The notes under the pieces: generated by a model | Seen by the model: the letters and a program-made list of their open reading frames with translations, nothing else | The model's database searches: none | Told to the model about the DNA's origin: nothing | Assembly (NCBI GenBank): GCA_037176845.1 | Contig: JAYKXP010000106.1 | Coordinates: 1-64,000 of the forward strand | DNA from: Paramarasmius palmivorus | Lineage: Eukaryota; Basidiomycota; Agaricomycetes; Agaricales; Marasmiaceae | Length of the DNA stretch: 64,000 bases | Direction: 5' to 3' | Program-made: the position numbers and the translations under genes | In this document: positions 12,001-22,196 of the stretch, one piece after another | How positions within the stretch are numbered: the first letter of the stretch is position 1 | Layout: every line of letters begins with the position of its first letter

Positions 12001-13288
12001 AATCAATTCGAGGGTCAGATCGCTAAACATGATCAGCGTGCACGAGAACTTCGCAAGATATCTGGACGAGAGCCTACCAGCGCACGTACATCCAATAAGC
12101 AGCATATGAAGGAGTTGCTCGACGAGCCCCTTCAGCTAATGGGAGCAGACGACACCGTCCAGGTCTCCACTGGACAGCGTAATCGAAGATTGTTGTCTGA
12201 CTTTGACGACGATGGAGATGAAGCATTAAAGGTATGTCTCTTTCAAACGATCTGAAGCTTTTTCTCTAACGCCTACTCAGGACTTTGTCCCAAAACTCCG
12301 AGCCCATCTCTTTAGCCGGTTCCTCAGCGCCCATTTCCCAGACTTGGATCCCAATGAGGACTTAGAACGCAAGTTTGAAATCCGTGGCGACTGTATCTAC
12401 GAGCACGCCAAGATTAGGATCAACTACCTTACCTACGACCTACGAAAGGATGTCGACTCTGTTAACCCAGCCAACCACGCCGACATCATGACTCTCTCTT
12501 CTGCAGCAGAAGATGATGAGAGCGAACATCCGTACATGTATGGGCGCGTTTGCGGAGTCTACCATGCCAACGTTCGGCTATGGGGAGATCCTAAGAAATC
12601 TAGAGGCAACAAGCTAGCGACTTTGCCATTCATCTGGGTTCGCTGGTATGAGTTGGACACTACTGGGAGGTATCGGAGTGGTTTCAAGGCCAAGCGTCTT
12701 CACCGCTTGCGTTTTTGTCTCCCAGACGATCCTCTAGCTTTCGAGTTCCTTGATCCTCATTGCGTCGTTCGAGCAGTGCACCTGATTCCATGCTTCAAGT
12801 CGGGTAGAGATGACCGAAGGAATGCGCTGGATGCAGAGTCCCTATCGCGTCGCCAAAAATCTCGCAATGCAGCTGGAGAAAAGGTTGTGGAAACGAGAGA
12901 TTGGAAGTATTATTATGTGAATCAGTACGTCCCGTTTAGCCCATTTTATACACGATGACTGACGCGATGCTATAGCTTTGTCGATCGTGATATGTTTATG
13001 AGATTTCGTGCTGGAGGTGTCGGCCACCAGCAATTCTGGAAGTATCTCAAGCAGTTTAGGAAGGACGCCGGTCTAGATGACCAGGAAGGACGTTTACCTG
13101 TGTACAACGAAAACGGGGAGGTCATTGAACCAGGGGCTGGGTATGAGGAGGTACAGGAGGAGGAGACGCAACTGCCAGCGGGTAGCGGCGAGGACTATGA
13201 TATAGAATCAGATTATGAGTCTATATGCAGTCAAGAACCGGATAGCGACGATAGCGACGATGAATTCATTGTTCATGCAACTGTATAG
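9074..13288 (+). CDS. Plavaka-type transposase
   Basis: Ten exons in phase: 9074-9223, 9276-10487, 10537-10763, 10819-11068, 11121-11287, 11338-11443, 11493-11900, 11950-12231, 12281-12924, 12976-13288; 1252 aa. A zinc knuckle of C2HC type opens the protein (C6, C9, H22, C26). A Pro-rich linker follows (about 120-155). The Plavaka core shows LELEFWRRD (about residue 329), then FSDATHLTNFG with AELWPIYLCIAN (about 408-432; the Asp is a likely catalytic residue), a CPCVRC motif, and VDLLHEFEIGVWKA (about 633-646; second acidic motif). The C-terminal part has YGRVCGVYHANVR and RDMFMRF and ends in an acidic tail. It should bind the element ends and cut and paste the element. No stop or frameshift was seen. 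The donor of intron 1 could also be at 9218. Confidence 0.92.
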
Positions 13289-13639
13289 AGTGTATTCATA
13301 GTATATTATTCATAATTTTTTCCCTTATACCAAGATATGGCCTAGCGTGACAAGTGAATACCTGCATTAAGCGCTACAACTCGGGTGCCCTGGGATGGCT
13401 ACTATAACTCGTTAAAACACCTATTACTGGCTATTGCGCTAGATAACTGGTGATAGTTGGTAATGGGATGGTTATAACTCAGCCATAACTCTATGATAAC
13501 CTGTGAGTTCAAGTTATTAGGTAGTCATAACCTTCATAACTGACTACTATTAGTTCAGCAAAGTTGTTTCCGTGTTATTACTTTTATTAACTAGTGTACA
13601 CGGGGTTTGGAGGTCATATCTACCGGTAAGTCGCTATTT
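13289..13639. repeat. Right subterminal region of the transposon
   Basis: Non-coding. It starts with an AT-rich transposase 3' flank (ATAATTTTTTCCC). From 13400 to 13535 the words GTTATAACTC, CATAACTC, GATAACCTG, GTTATTAGG and CATAACC crowd together, mirroring the left side. The transposase terminator or poly(A) region must lie here. Confidence 0.6.
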
Positions 13640-13661
13640 CCATCTGCCCTTTTGTGTGATG
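13640..13661 (-). repeat. Right terminal inverted repeat
   Basis: On the minus strand it reads CATCACACAAAAGGGCAG and then ATGG, matching the left end with three mismatches. The target duplication CA follows at 13662-13663. Confidence 0.8.
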
Positions 13662-14430
13662 CAGTTCACCGTGGAGCATTTGAGCTTTAGCTCGCGTAGT
13701 CTCGGAAGACTGGCAACCACCGTATCGTCTTCAGGTGGGTTGCAATACACCTCTTGAAGATCGAGGGATTCCAGCGCCGGCATGAGCCTCAATGCTTCGC
13801 ACAATCGGTCTTCGAAAGTCGTCTCAGCCCCTCCCAACAGCTTGAGAGACGTAAGATTACGAAGAAGATGGGAGTTGTATGCCGGACCACAACCATATAG
13901 GGTGAGATCTGTCAGAAGGGGTGCGCTACCACCTAAAAAATCGAATGGGAGATCACACCCATCACTGGAGAGATGTAGCCATCGGAGCATAGGCGCGGCT
14001 TGGACGTGCTTCGCCGCAAACTCCTCGAACAGATATGACGGGATGTCCAGTCGGATGGTCTCGAGGCAAGAAGGATACATTAAAGCTTCTGATAAAGCCT
14101 CGAGACAGTCATGGATGTAATCGTTTGGAAGTGGTTTGGAGTCTGCCACGTGTTGAAACCGGATATGAAGAGGGTATTGTCCTGAACGGCTCAACATCAA
14201 TCGTGCCAATTCTGGGGTGCAGAAATTGGGAATAGACCACAAGGAGCGTTGTTTAATTGCGATAGCACGCCAGCGGCGGCATACATGGGTGAGAGTGAGG
14301 GCAAACGACATCCATGGGATATATTCTGGACGTTGATACAGATAGGCCGGAGGAACAACTGAGTAATGGAAGATTTCGCAAAGCAGTTCATTAGGAAGGC
14401 GAGCAAAGGGTTCCGTCGTGGCACCTTCAC
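13662..14430 (-). pseudogene. 5' half of the F-box/LRR gene cut by the transposon
   Basis: Open minus-strand exon. It begins near 14425 after a probable acceptor. The F-box reads FARLPNELLCEIFHYSVV and then LTLTHVCRRWRAIAIKQRSLW. LRR-like stretches follow (LRWLHLSSDG, LLTDLTLYGCG, LTSLKLLGG, LESLDLQEVY, LRELKLKC). It breaks at the transposon end after codons for KCSTVNC. The family is that of 22197-23821 (KCSGLSC at the same place). No frameshift is visible in this half, unlike the 3' half at 1640-2449. A first mini-exon like that of the intact relatives is not obvious. Confidence 0.88.
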
Positions 14431-14827
14431 ATTAAGCTGGAATCAAAATACGGAGAAAAATATGGAAGCATCACGACGTACTGGGTACCAGGGTCATTTC
14501 AAGAGTCAATACTATGGCCCGTCGATGTACACTGGCAGGGCTCCGCGTCGTCAGCTTTCGGCTGCTACACAAGAAAAAGATAAATGAACAGTTCAAAGAA
14601 AGCGCAAATACACAGCATACCTATTGCCAGACTGTTCTTCGAGGCGACGAACGGAGGATGGTCGTGGTCGTGATGCGCACGAAATACCTACCCACAATCA
14701 CAACAAGCGCCCATGACTCTGACTGCAACTCTCACCTTCTCAAACCTGTAATTCCATCAGGCAAGGTTTTCATGTTTCCCAAACCTGTTTGATGCTAATA
14801 TGGAACATCCTTACAGGCTCCCGACTC
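14431..14827. promoter_or_regulatory. Divergent intergenic region
   Basis: Lies between the broken minus-strand F-box gene and the plus-strand F-box gene. At 14656-14675 the minus strand carries the CACGACCACGACCAT part of the recurring F-box upstream element, on the right strand and side to serve the broken gene. An intron acceptor (CTTACAG) lies just before 14817. Confidence 0.4.
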
Positions 14828-16696
14828 ATGTCTCTGTTCAACGACGCCGTCCGAGACGACCCGGGTCCCGACAATTTTCTCTGCACCTCCTACAAAACTA
14901 GGATACTTCCCACAATCTCCTTTCCGTCTGTTCCTTTGGCTGCTCTCAGGTCGAATTATATACCCTCGAATAATGATATTACGCGAACGGTGTCAATCTT
15001 GCAGGAGGAGGAACTGGAGCTGCAGCGTTATAATGAGGAGATCCAACGTGTTCGTCGAACCCTGGAGGAGGAGAACGGCACCAGGTCCCTGGAGAGATTG
15101 GATGATGAACAGGAGATGCTGCGCAAGAAGATGAAGGAGCGTCGTAGCTGGCTAGCACCAATACGAAGGCTTCCCATAGAGATCTTGGCCAGTGTCTTCA
15201 TTGAGGTTTCCCGTGACTCTCCTCTATGGATCGGTCATGTGAGATACCCACTCCGACCTGGAATATCCGTGGAACGCTTCGCCATACAGGCCGTCGCTTT
15301 AGATCTCTCCCACGTGTCTTCTCATTGGCGTAATCTTGCCATTGCGCAGAGATCTATTTGGTCGAGGATCAAGCTTGATATACCTCGGATACCCAAAGAT
15401 GTCACTCCGCTAATACATCTATACCTTAACAATGCCTCTGAGCATTCACTTTTCTTGTACATCCGAGATCTTCGCTGTGAGATTGGCTCTATGCCTACTC
15501 TCGAGAAGGTTGAGGAGTACCTCGGTGTCCACAGCTTAGCCTGTCTTCGAGTGTTGACCAGCGAATTCTCCCGTTGCAAGGTTCTCTCTGTCTACGAAAT
15601 ACCGCCCGAGGTTCTTCTTCATGCCTCTGATAAGGAGATATCATTCCCCGTCCTTCACAAATTAGTCTGCTACTGGAACTACACAATCCTCCACTATCAG
15701 GGCACCTTTCCAATCAATGCCAACAATCGTTTTTGGAAAGCTATCCACGACGCACCTCTTCTAAAACGGGTGCTAGTTGATAGGTTAGGTCCCTTCCGAC
15801 ACGCCGAATGCATTCCTTGGAGTCAATTGACGTTACTCTCAGTTGACGAACAGGATATTTATGACCAGAACTTTCACTCTATCCTCGCTCGTTGCTGTAG
15901 CCTGAAGTTCTTTGAACTGGAACAGAACGACTGTTTCGGGAATGCTTCGAGCTCCGTATTCCAGAGTAGTAATGGTATCGAACCCAGAGTGGTACTCCCA
16001 TACCTCCGGAAAGTTCACTTGTCCAATGTAACATCCACGATTACGCAATGCATACTTGCATCCCTAACTCTCCCCTCTCTCGCATTGTTGAAGGTGCAAG
16101 TAAATGAACCCAGTGCGTCATCACCTTTGGCGATTTGGGACTTCCAACCACTCTATTCACTGGTTAGCCGCTCCTCAAGTTCGTGCGGTTTGACGAGCCT
16201 CAGTCTCGATATACGAGCATACGCTATCGATGACGACGCGTTCGCTTTGTTTTCCAAGATCCTTGTGGCTTCGCCAGCCCTGGAATACCTCAAGATGATA
16301 ACCCAGACATCACAACACGACAAACCGGGTGGCGCATCATGTAGCACCGTCTACAGTCTTTTCTCTCTGCTCTCATTCTCCTCGAACAACACTTCTCGAA
16401 CTGTCTTGCCCAAATTAAAGGACATTCAGCTCCATGAGCATCAAGTGACTCCTAACACCCATATCGTGGAGGCGGTCTTGGATGCGGTCGAGATAAGAAC
16501 AGACGTGCGTCTTCAAGCTATTGGGAGGGCGGATGTATCTGGTCTTAGGAATGTGCATGTGTGCATGTTGATGGATCATGATTGCCAGGGAACGGAAGAG
16601 CGTACTTTCTCGTGCACTCCGACTTTCCAGGAGCGCATTGCTACCATTGAAGGGGGCGGTACAAAATGTAGTGTTCTGTATAGATACGAAGTGTAG
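14828..16696 (+). CDS. F-box protein, coiled-coil family
   Basis: Single long frame, 622 aa from the chosen ATG (14828); an in-frame ATG at 14789 lies before a likely acceptor and is less probable. Residues about 40-115 form a coiled coil (LQEEELELQRYNEEI, then RLDDEQEMLRKKMKERR). The F-box follows directly (SWLAPIRRLPIEILASVFIE, about 116-135), with the usual LSHVSSHWRNLAIAQRSIWS after it. The rest is LRR-like (LPYLRKVHLS, LPSLALLKVQV, LTSLSLDI, LPKLKDIQL). This is the common mushroom F-box architecture; it should join Skp1 and cullin and choose substrates through the LRR part. The CxxC pair near the N-terminus of its relatives is CTSY here, so the second Cys is lost. No break is seen. Confidence 0.88.
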   Translation: MSLFNDAVRDDPGPDNFLCTSYKTRILPTISFPSVPLAALRSNYIPSNNDITRTVSILQEEELELQRYNEEIQRVRRTLEEENGTRSLERLDDEQEMLRKKMKERRSWLAPIRRLPIEILASVFIEVSRDSPLWIGHVRYPLRPGISVERFAIQAVALDLSHVSSHWRNLAIAQRSIWSRIKLDIPRIPKDVTPLIHLYLNNASEHSLFLYIRDLRCEIGSMPTLEKVEEYLGVHSLACLRVLTSEFSRCKVLSVYEIPPEVLLHASDKEISFPVLHKLVCYWNYTILHYQGTFPINANNRFWKAIHDAPLLKRVLVDRLGPFRHAECIPWSQLTLLSVDEQDIYDQNFHSILARCCSLKFFELEQNDCFGNASSSVFQSSNGIEPRVVLPYLRKVHLSNVTSTITQCILASLTLPSLALLKVQVNEPSASSPLAIWDFQPLYSLVSRSSSSCGLTSLSLDIRAYAIDDDAFALFSKILVASPALEYLKMITQTSQHDKPGGASCSTVYSLFSLLSFSSNNTSRTVLPKLKDIQLHEHQVTPNTHIVEAVLDAVEIRTDVRLQAIGRADVSGLRNVHVCMLMDHDCQGTEERTFSCTPTFQERIATIEGGGTKCSVLYRYEV

Positions 16697-16769
16697 TTCT
16701 GTACGTACTTGTGCGCGCGCGTGTGTCTCGGAGTGTCTTGCGATAATGTACAATTACGACGTGTGTGTT

Positions 16770-16850
16770 ACAGGTTCTTGGATGATAAAACAATCAATAG
16801 ACTGCGAACGGTAGTCAAAGAACTAGCTTCTGGTCAAGGATATGTAGACA
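16770..16850 (+). pseudogene. C-terminal scrap of a family-2 F-box gene
   Basis: Codes TINRLRTVVKELASG, matching TINRLRTVVEEMESE at the very end of the gene at 22197-23821; the DNA match covers about 60 bp. No body of such a gene precedes it. A relic left by a past duplication or deletion. Confidence 0.7.
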
Positions 16851-16959
16851 GCGAAGAAGACTATTACAATTATGTACATCCTAGATACGGTAAAAGATTG
16901 AACGTGAACACGCAAGCTCTTTCCTGGAATAACAGTCTAGATATAGCAAAAAAGCACCG

Positions 16960-18357
16960 TTAAAATGCACTCAAAGCAAAATCCGACGCGCGATAAGGCC
17001 ACTCTGGATCGATATCCCACTCGATCTCCAATCCGTGCTTCTCGAGCTCCTTTAATCCAGCTTCTACTTCCGCATGTAGATGTTTGGTGTTACATCTCAG
17101 CTTGAACGACTTGAGAGCCCCCACGCTCCCTGTCCCTTTCATCCTATCCTTCAACACACGGATTAATAATGACCCACATGTCCCAAGCCCTTCCCACAAC
17201 AACAAAACCAGATTCTCAAGATTCGGCAACACCTCTCTGGATTTGACCATCTCCAAAAGCGCAGGCTGCAGCTCCTCCTTGATGTGACCCCCGAATATCG
17301 TAATCGAAGGCAGCATGTGCAAAATGCGACCTACGTCCCCAATTCGGCCGGGGAGAAGATCTGTATCAAATTGGAGTTCTTTCAGGGGAGGTTTGGAGCG
17401 CTGGATGAAACTGTAAAAGACTTGTTGGCCATCTTTGGACGGCGCATCGCAATGCTCGCTGGCCAGCATCTCAAGCATGCTCAGAGATGGAAGCGTCACA
17501 TGCCGAAAAAGTGCGAGAAAGGAAGTGGCTGTCAGGCCTGTAGCAATCAATTTCCGAAGATTGGAAGTGACGGTGCTCGGCCTCGAGATATCAGCGACTC
17601 CGGACATTCCCATTAATTCCAATCCGAGGAGATTGGTTGCGCTTCGTAGGATGTTGAGGAAATCGGTGATATGGGGAGCACATAACACGAGATGTGTCAA
17701 TGCTTTCGTATCGAAGAAGTTGGAGAACCCGATCCTCATCGGAGCGGTAACCTCAAGACGACGTAATCTCGGCGCCTCAAAACGCTTCATCTCTCCAACA
17801 GACGATCTTTGTACGAACAAAGCCAGGATGCCTGCCTCGAGTTTGGAAATTGAAAATGACTCGAGGAGAGGCATACGAGGGAGAATCAATGGATCTTGCC
17901 GATCCAGTTGGAGTGTAAGATGGCGCCATCTCGAACCGTGTTTAAAAAGTAAAAGACACGCCTGATGATGTAGGGGTCCATCAAACTCGGAGCTAAAAGC
18001 GTGCACATCGATATCGAGAGGAAGATTGGCGGAACGTTGGAGATACAATGAGACAGTATCGCGCATCGTAAACGCGCGCTCGAGATCATCGGATTCGTGG
18101 AATCGGACGTGGATACTTGCCCACAATTGAGGCGATGAGAGGGCGAGAGTGCGCCAATGGGAGCAAGTTTGGCTCACGGCGAGGATGGGATGGGTTTTGC
18201 GGAAGAGTTCGTCGGGGTCAAGGTCGAAGTCATCGATGTCTTCTTCGGTCGCGTGGTCGCGAGAGATGCCAAAGAAATGTAGGAGGACTTCATTGGGGAA
18301 TCTGCCTATTGTAATTCTAGACGGAGGTCGGGATTTGGATAAATTGATGTCGATGTT
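16960..18357 (-). CDS. F-box protein (third type), 5' end uncertain
   Basis: The main exon runs from an acceptor (CTGACAG) at 18358 down to the stop at 16960, about 465 residues. The F-box is near its start: GRFPNEVLLHFFGISRDHA, then an acidic insert and ILAVSQTCSHWRTLALSSPQLW. LRR-like segments follow (LTLQLDRQ, MPLLESFSISKLE, LRRLEVTAP, LTHLVLCAP, LLGLELMG, LRKLIATG, LSMLEMLA). The end is ELEKHGLEIEWD. A first exon must lie above 18358. ATG codons at about 18400-18440 do not give the right phase, so I leave the start open. The family is that of mushroom F-box/LRR proteins, distinct from the other copies here; SCF substrate adaptor by family. Confidence 0.75.
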   Translation of the reverse strand, partial: NIDINLSKSRPPSRITIGRFPNEVLLHFFGISRDHATEEDIDDFDLDPDELFRKTHPILAVSQTCSHWRTLALSSPQLWASIHVRFHESDDLERAFTMRDTVSLYLQRSANLPLDIDVHAFSSEFDGPLHHQACLLLFKHGSRWRHLTLQLDRQDPLILPRMPLLESFSISKLEAGILALFVQRSSVGEMKRFEAPRLRRLEVTAPMRIGFSNFFDTKALTHLVLCAPHITDFLNILRSATNLLGLELMGMSGVADISRPSTVTSNLRKLIATGLTATSFLALFRHVTLPSLSMLEMLASEHCDAPSKDGQQVFYSFIQRSKPPLKELQFDTDLLPGRIGDVGRILHMLPSITIFGGHIKEELQPALLEMVKSREVLPNLENLVLLLWEGLGTCGSLLIRVLKDRMKGTGSVGALKSFKLRCNTKHLHAEVEAGLKELEKHGLEIEWDIDPEWPYRASDFALSAF

Positions 18358-21300
18358 CTGTCAGGGCAAAATGTCGAGGTCAGCTTTAAGTGAAGATGAG
18401 AACAAACATGGATGGACCTGCCCTCATGCCCTGCAATATTCCGAAACGAGTACTGTTATTGACATATGAGTACTAGAAACCTTGGAATAACGAGCAAGGG
18501 AAACATACGCGAGGCTTGAGCACCTTGATAGCCAAAAAGAGGAGGAAAAAAAACTGGGGGACTGTCCTCACTCGGATTACAGACCACGTGGGCAAAAATC
18601 GGAAACTCCGCTCACTGACACTGACAGTGATAAGGTATCGCCTGATTGCCATGCCATGCATTCTCGGGCCTGCGAGACATGAGGCATAATTCCATATGAA
18701 TATGAATGAACTGGCGTTCCAGATGCTAGCTATTATACAATGCCTCTGCTACAATTGCTCTGTGGGGTGCAAAGCGTCGGACTCGTACACGCAAAAATGG
18801 TTGTTGCTTCGGCTGCACTGCGTCAATGAAAAATGCGATTAACATTAGATTTAACAGTGTTGGGTACCATATGTATCGCGAATGCGCTGGGTGACATGTT
18901 GTACTATGTAGTCCCCCATCCACCTGGAATGCAAGTAACAATGTTAGCTAGGAATCTCATAGTATCGATTGACGACTCACGAAAGTCAAGGTCTACATGT
19001 TCAAGGGATTTCAATCTCTTCACATTTCTAAGTGGGAAATCGTCCTGAGAAATGATAAGTACTTGGTTGAATGGCTAGGATAAAGAACAGGCGGTATATC
19101 ACACCTTTTCGCTTTGTCCCGGCCATATATCATCTCCGAGTCTGCGATCTTATCACAGAGTACATAAACCAGTGTCGTCCATCGTGCTTAGCTAGACTCC
19201 GAGCTTGGAAAATTGTTGGGATTGGTGACGGGAAGAACAGGAAAGTACTCTTTGTTTCCTATCTCTCGGGCACGACAGCGTTCGAGGGTTCGGGACGTAG
19301 CGACGATTCGTGACGAAGCTCGTGTTGACCGACGTGCTCTCAGACTTTCCACTTCGGGGTTTCAATCCTCACGCCCTCGACTGATCAAGGCTTGAGAACC
19401 TCCACTCATACTTGATTAAGCACAAGCAGTCTGGGATAGAAAGAGGCTAGGCGAAGTCGCACTGTGATTCTTCTGGTCCGGGAATAGAGGAGTGGAGAGC
19501 TGAACAGAGAGGAGTGAGTCGAGGGGCAGCAAAGCCATTATTCTGGGCGTGAGACATGAGTGATGGTGCCCTGGTGTGTAAAATACTTGGTATCCGCACC
19601 TTTGTCGCATTATCCATCAAACATGGGTGTATGTGACGAAGCGAAAGGTTTCTCATTACATTCAATGTGGGCAAGGTAGACGAGATGAGGTCCAGGCTTC
19701 GAGCTTCAATACAAGCATGAGTTTGGATGACACTTGACTTGAAAGTCGACATACCTGGCTGATCATCCTGTTTTTGGTGACCGAGAGCAAGTCCAGCGCA
19801 GAGCTCGAATCAAAGTGGTTTGGCACCATGCATAACATGATGGTGGTCGTGGCGAAAGCCATGCCGCGCCATTTCTCTCTTCCGTTTCTCCCAGCATCCC
19901 TTTCTCAACGTCTTCAACAGTCAACACCTCTTTCCTACGAAAGCATCGGGAACAAATATCGAAACATGAAGATATATTATACAGGTCTGGCCTAGCTCAG
20001 CCAGACGCAACTCACAAACCTTCCAAACACCCAGGTGTCAGAATCTCCGACACCGACGCCAAAGCCCCTCGATATGCGTCCAATCGGTTCGGAATAAATG
20101 GTGCAATGGCCATAGGTGTGAACGCGGGCTTTCATTTGGATGGAATGTGCGGGAGGCAAGGAAGAAAACATGCTGAACAATTGGCGCATCACCCATCTCC
20201 GCAACCCACAGGAGGCTTGACATCTTTCTACGATATTCAATGCCTCCTTCAGCAGGAACATATCCTCCAGGACCCCAACTTCTATCTTTCGCTCCTGCCT
20301 ACATCTTTCAACAGCATCCTGATCACGATGCCGTTCAACAGAACTGGCGAATACCTCTGACCAGAACACACACCTTCGCATTATCATTCCACCAGGTATC
20401 TACGTACATTCTGCATTCATACCTGTACTCTCAGCCCCACAGTAGTCTGTCGACTCGAAGCACAGATCCAAGTTTTACGCCCTCAGGTGGCCTTCACCCA
20501 TATCTTTCTCCGCCTCGGCTTTCCATAGAAGGGCCATTTCCGCTGGACGTTCGGCAGGTCCTGGCTCTTCACCTCAAACACCCCCAGGACCTACACTGAC
20601 ACCCGCATCCAACATCTACACTATCCATAAATGTACCCACGCCTACGCCCCGCTCGCCCTTTGAGGTGTGGCCATAGGCTGCGGGCGACGCACTATATTA
20701 CCGTACACGAAGCGGCTTCCTACGATTTCGCGTTATCTCGATGTCTGAAACTGGCTGGGGCGTTGCCAGCTGCGAAAATGGTGAACTGCCTTGGTACCAT
20801 GACGGGGAAATGAACGAACAGGGTAGATGGGTAACAGCGAGAGATTGGAGACAGCTGGGGCATGCTAAGACGACCGAGACGATGGAGAACTTCAGTGGAC
20901 ATTTATACCTCTTACTACTCCCGGGTAACCACGAAAATACGATTTTCGTTATGTCAGGTGAGTTTCTTTGTCGACTTGGTCACTCTAGCACGCAGGTGCT
21001 CATATTCCTGACTAGGTTGTCTCGATTTGATGATAGCAGCCAGAACCTGCATACCGCCCGCAGAAACACCCGGAGGTTCTCAGACTCTGAGATATGGAGA
21101 TGTTGTAGGAAGGACAGGAGAGGCCGCTCTCTGCATTCGGAGTCGCAAAAACAGCGGATGTGCGCTCCTTGCGACATTTCCTCTCCCGAAGATATGACTC
21201 TTTTCATTGAGTGCAACGAACTGTACATGCTCCAAAGGCACTCGGGATTGATTTTTCGTCGGCAAAGCATAGGTATATCTCCCTTAATTTCGTCTCGAGA

Positions 21301-21879
21301 GGTGGTGTTGAACGTTTCCATTTCAGGAAGCGCACACATCCTCTACTCCTTGTGCTAGTTGAGAGGACGTGCCCGGAAAACAGAGTGCCCATCTTATCCC
21401 ACTCTTAGGATCCAGCCATGCCTCCAGCTCCTCAAACAAGCTCGCAACTTTGTAATCTCATCGAAGAGCTTGAGATTCTCAGCGACGCAGGTAGCAGCCG
21501 AAATTTTCCTGCTTCCAAATTGCACGCAGAAGGCGGATAACACCGTGCACGACGTTCACGGTCTATCCTGAATGGTATCGATGTTATCCCAGGGGTTGGA
21601 CGTCGGACAGTGATGAGCCTTCATGTCGATAGACCTCTGTATAGGAGATGGGCTAATTTGCGTACTCTGGATGGTCTGGTGATCGCTTCCGAGGCCCAGG
21701 TATCAGAGGTTCAGGATGTGTTGGACAACAATAGGAGGTCGTGAAGCATTCGTAGAGACCAGGAAAGAGGAATGATAGTGCCCTAGGTATGTCATCCTTC
21801 GTTTCTGCGTTCCGCGTACAGGTATTGAATATCGTTACAGCATCCTGGCGAATAGGCTATCTGGGCTTATTGTGCGATG
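18358..21879. other. 3.5 kb without a recognised gene
   Basis: Only short or unconvincing frames. The longest (20741-21358, plus, 205 codons) reads MSETGWGVASCENGELPWYH at its start but resembles nothing I know and crosses a likely intron (GTGAGTTTC near 20957). A short stretch at 21611-21744 (LHVDRPLYRRWANLRTLDGL) looks protein-like and may be an exon relic. A copy of the recurring F-box upstream element is at 19836-19868 (minus orientation). Confidence 0.35.
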
Positions 21880-22012
21880 TTACTTGGGCTTCGTAGGAGA
21901 CACTAGTGTACTGTGTTTCCAAATAGGATATGTAGACCTTGTGTAGGAATCAAATTCAAATCGGCAAGGGCGCCGGGGTCTGGACCGGCCCGTGTAAAAT
22001 TTCGTGTCCTCG

Positions 22013-22043
22013 TCGCGGCTTCCTTCACGACCACGACCATCTC
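22013..22043 (+). promoter_or_regulatory. Recurring F-box upstream element (copy a)
   Basis: CGTCGCGGCTTCCTTCAC followed by GACCACGACCATC, 154 bp before the ATG at 22197. The tandem copy has the same element at the same spacing. Confidence 0.6.
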
Positions 22044-22196
22044 TACGCTTACTCGCGTGCTACTCGATGAAAGTAACACAAAATTCAGAGATTTTACACG
22101 TAAGTCGCGTATCTGTTTGTTCTGTGCAATGTCGGCTGAACAGTTACCCCTTAACAGAGTTCCTACGCAGCTGAAGCTCTACAGTGGAACGCGAGG

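Larger units (their letters stand above)
2450..13661. mobile_element. Plavaka-type (CACTA-like) DNA transposon, apparently complete
   Basis: About 11.2 kb element bounded by inverted repeats CATCACACAAA and a 2-bp target-site duplication, inserted in an F-box gene. Gene order: DUF6698-like (minus), Spt5-like (minus), hairpin, transposase (plus). All three genes have intact frames across 21 predicted exons. The subterminal 0.7 kb (left) and 0.35 kb (right) are AT-rich and full of GTTATAAC-like words, as expected for transposase binding sites. Plavaka transposases are known from basidiomycetes; that this element carries an Spt5-like gene is read directly from the sequence. Whether DUF6698 and Spt5-like genes are regular cargo of such elements I can only infer. 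The decayed 3' half of the host gene shows that the insertion is not brand new. Confidence 0.88.

Noticed and set aside
2453..13658. Alternative element ends (CACACAAA start, AT target duplication)
   Set aside because: More CACTA-like, but leaves two extra residues against the paralogue; kept only as second choice.
19300..19390. A possible tRNA (GGTTTCAATCC box)
   Set aside because: No matching D-arm or acceptor stem could be folded around it.
20741..21358. A 205-codon plus-strand frame
   Set aside because: Contains a good splice donor in its middle, resembles no known protein, and I could not join exons around it.
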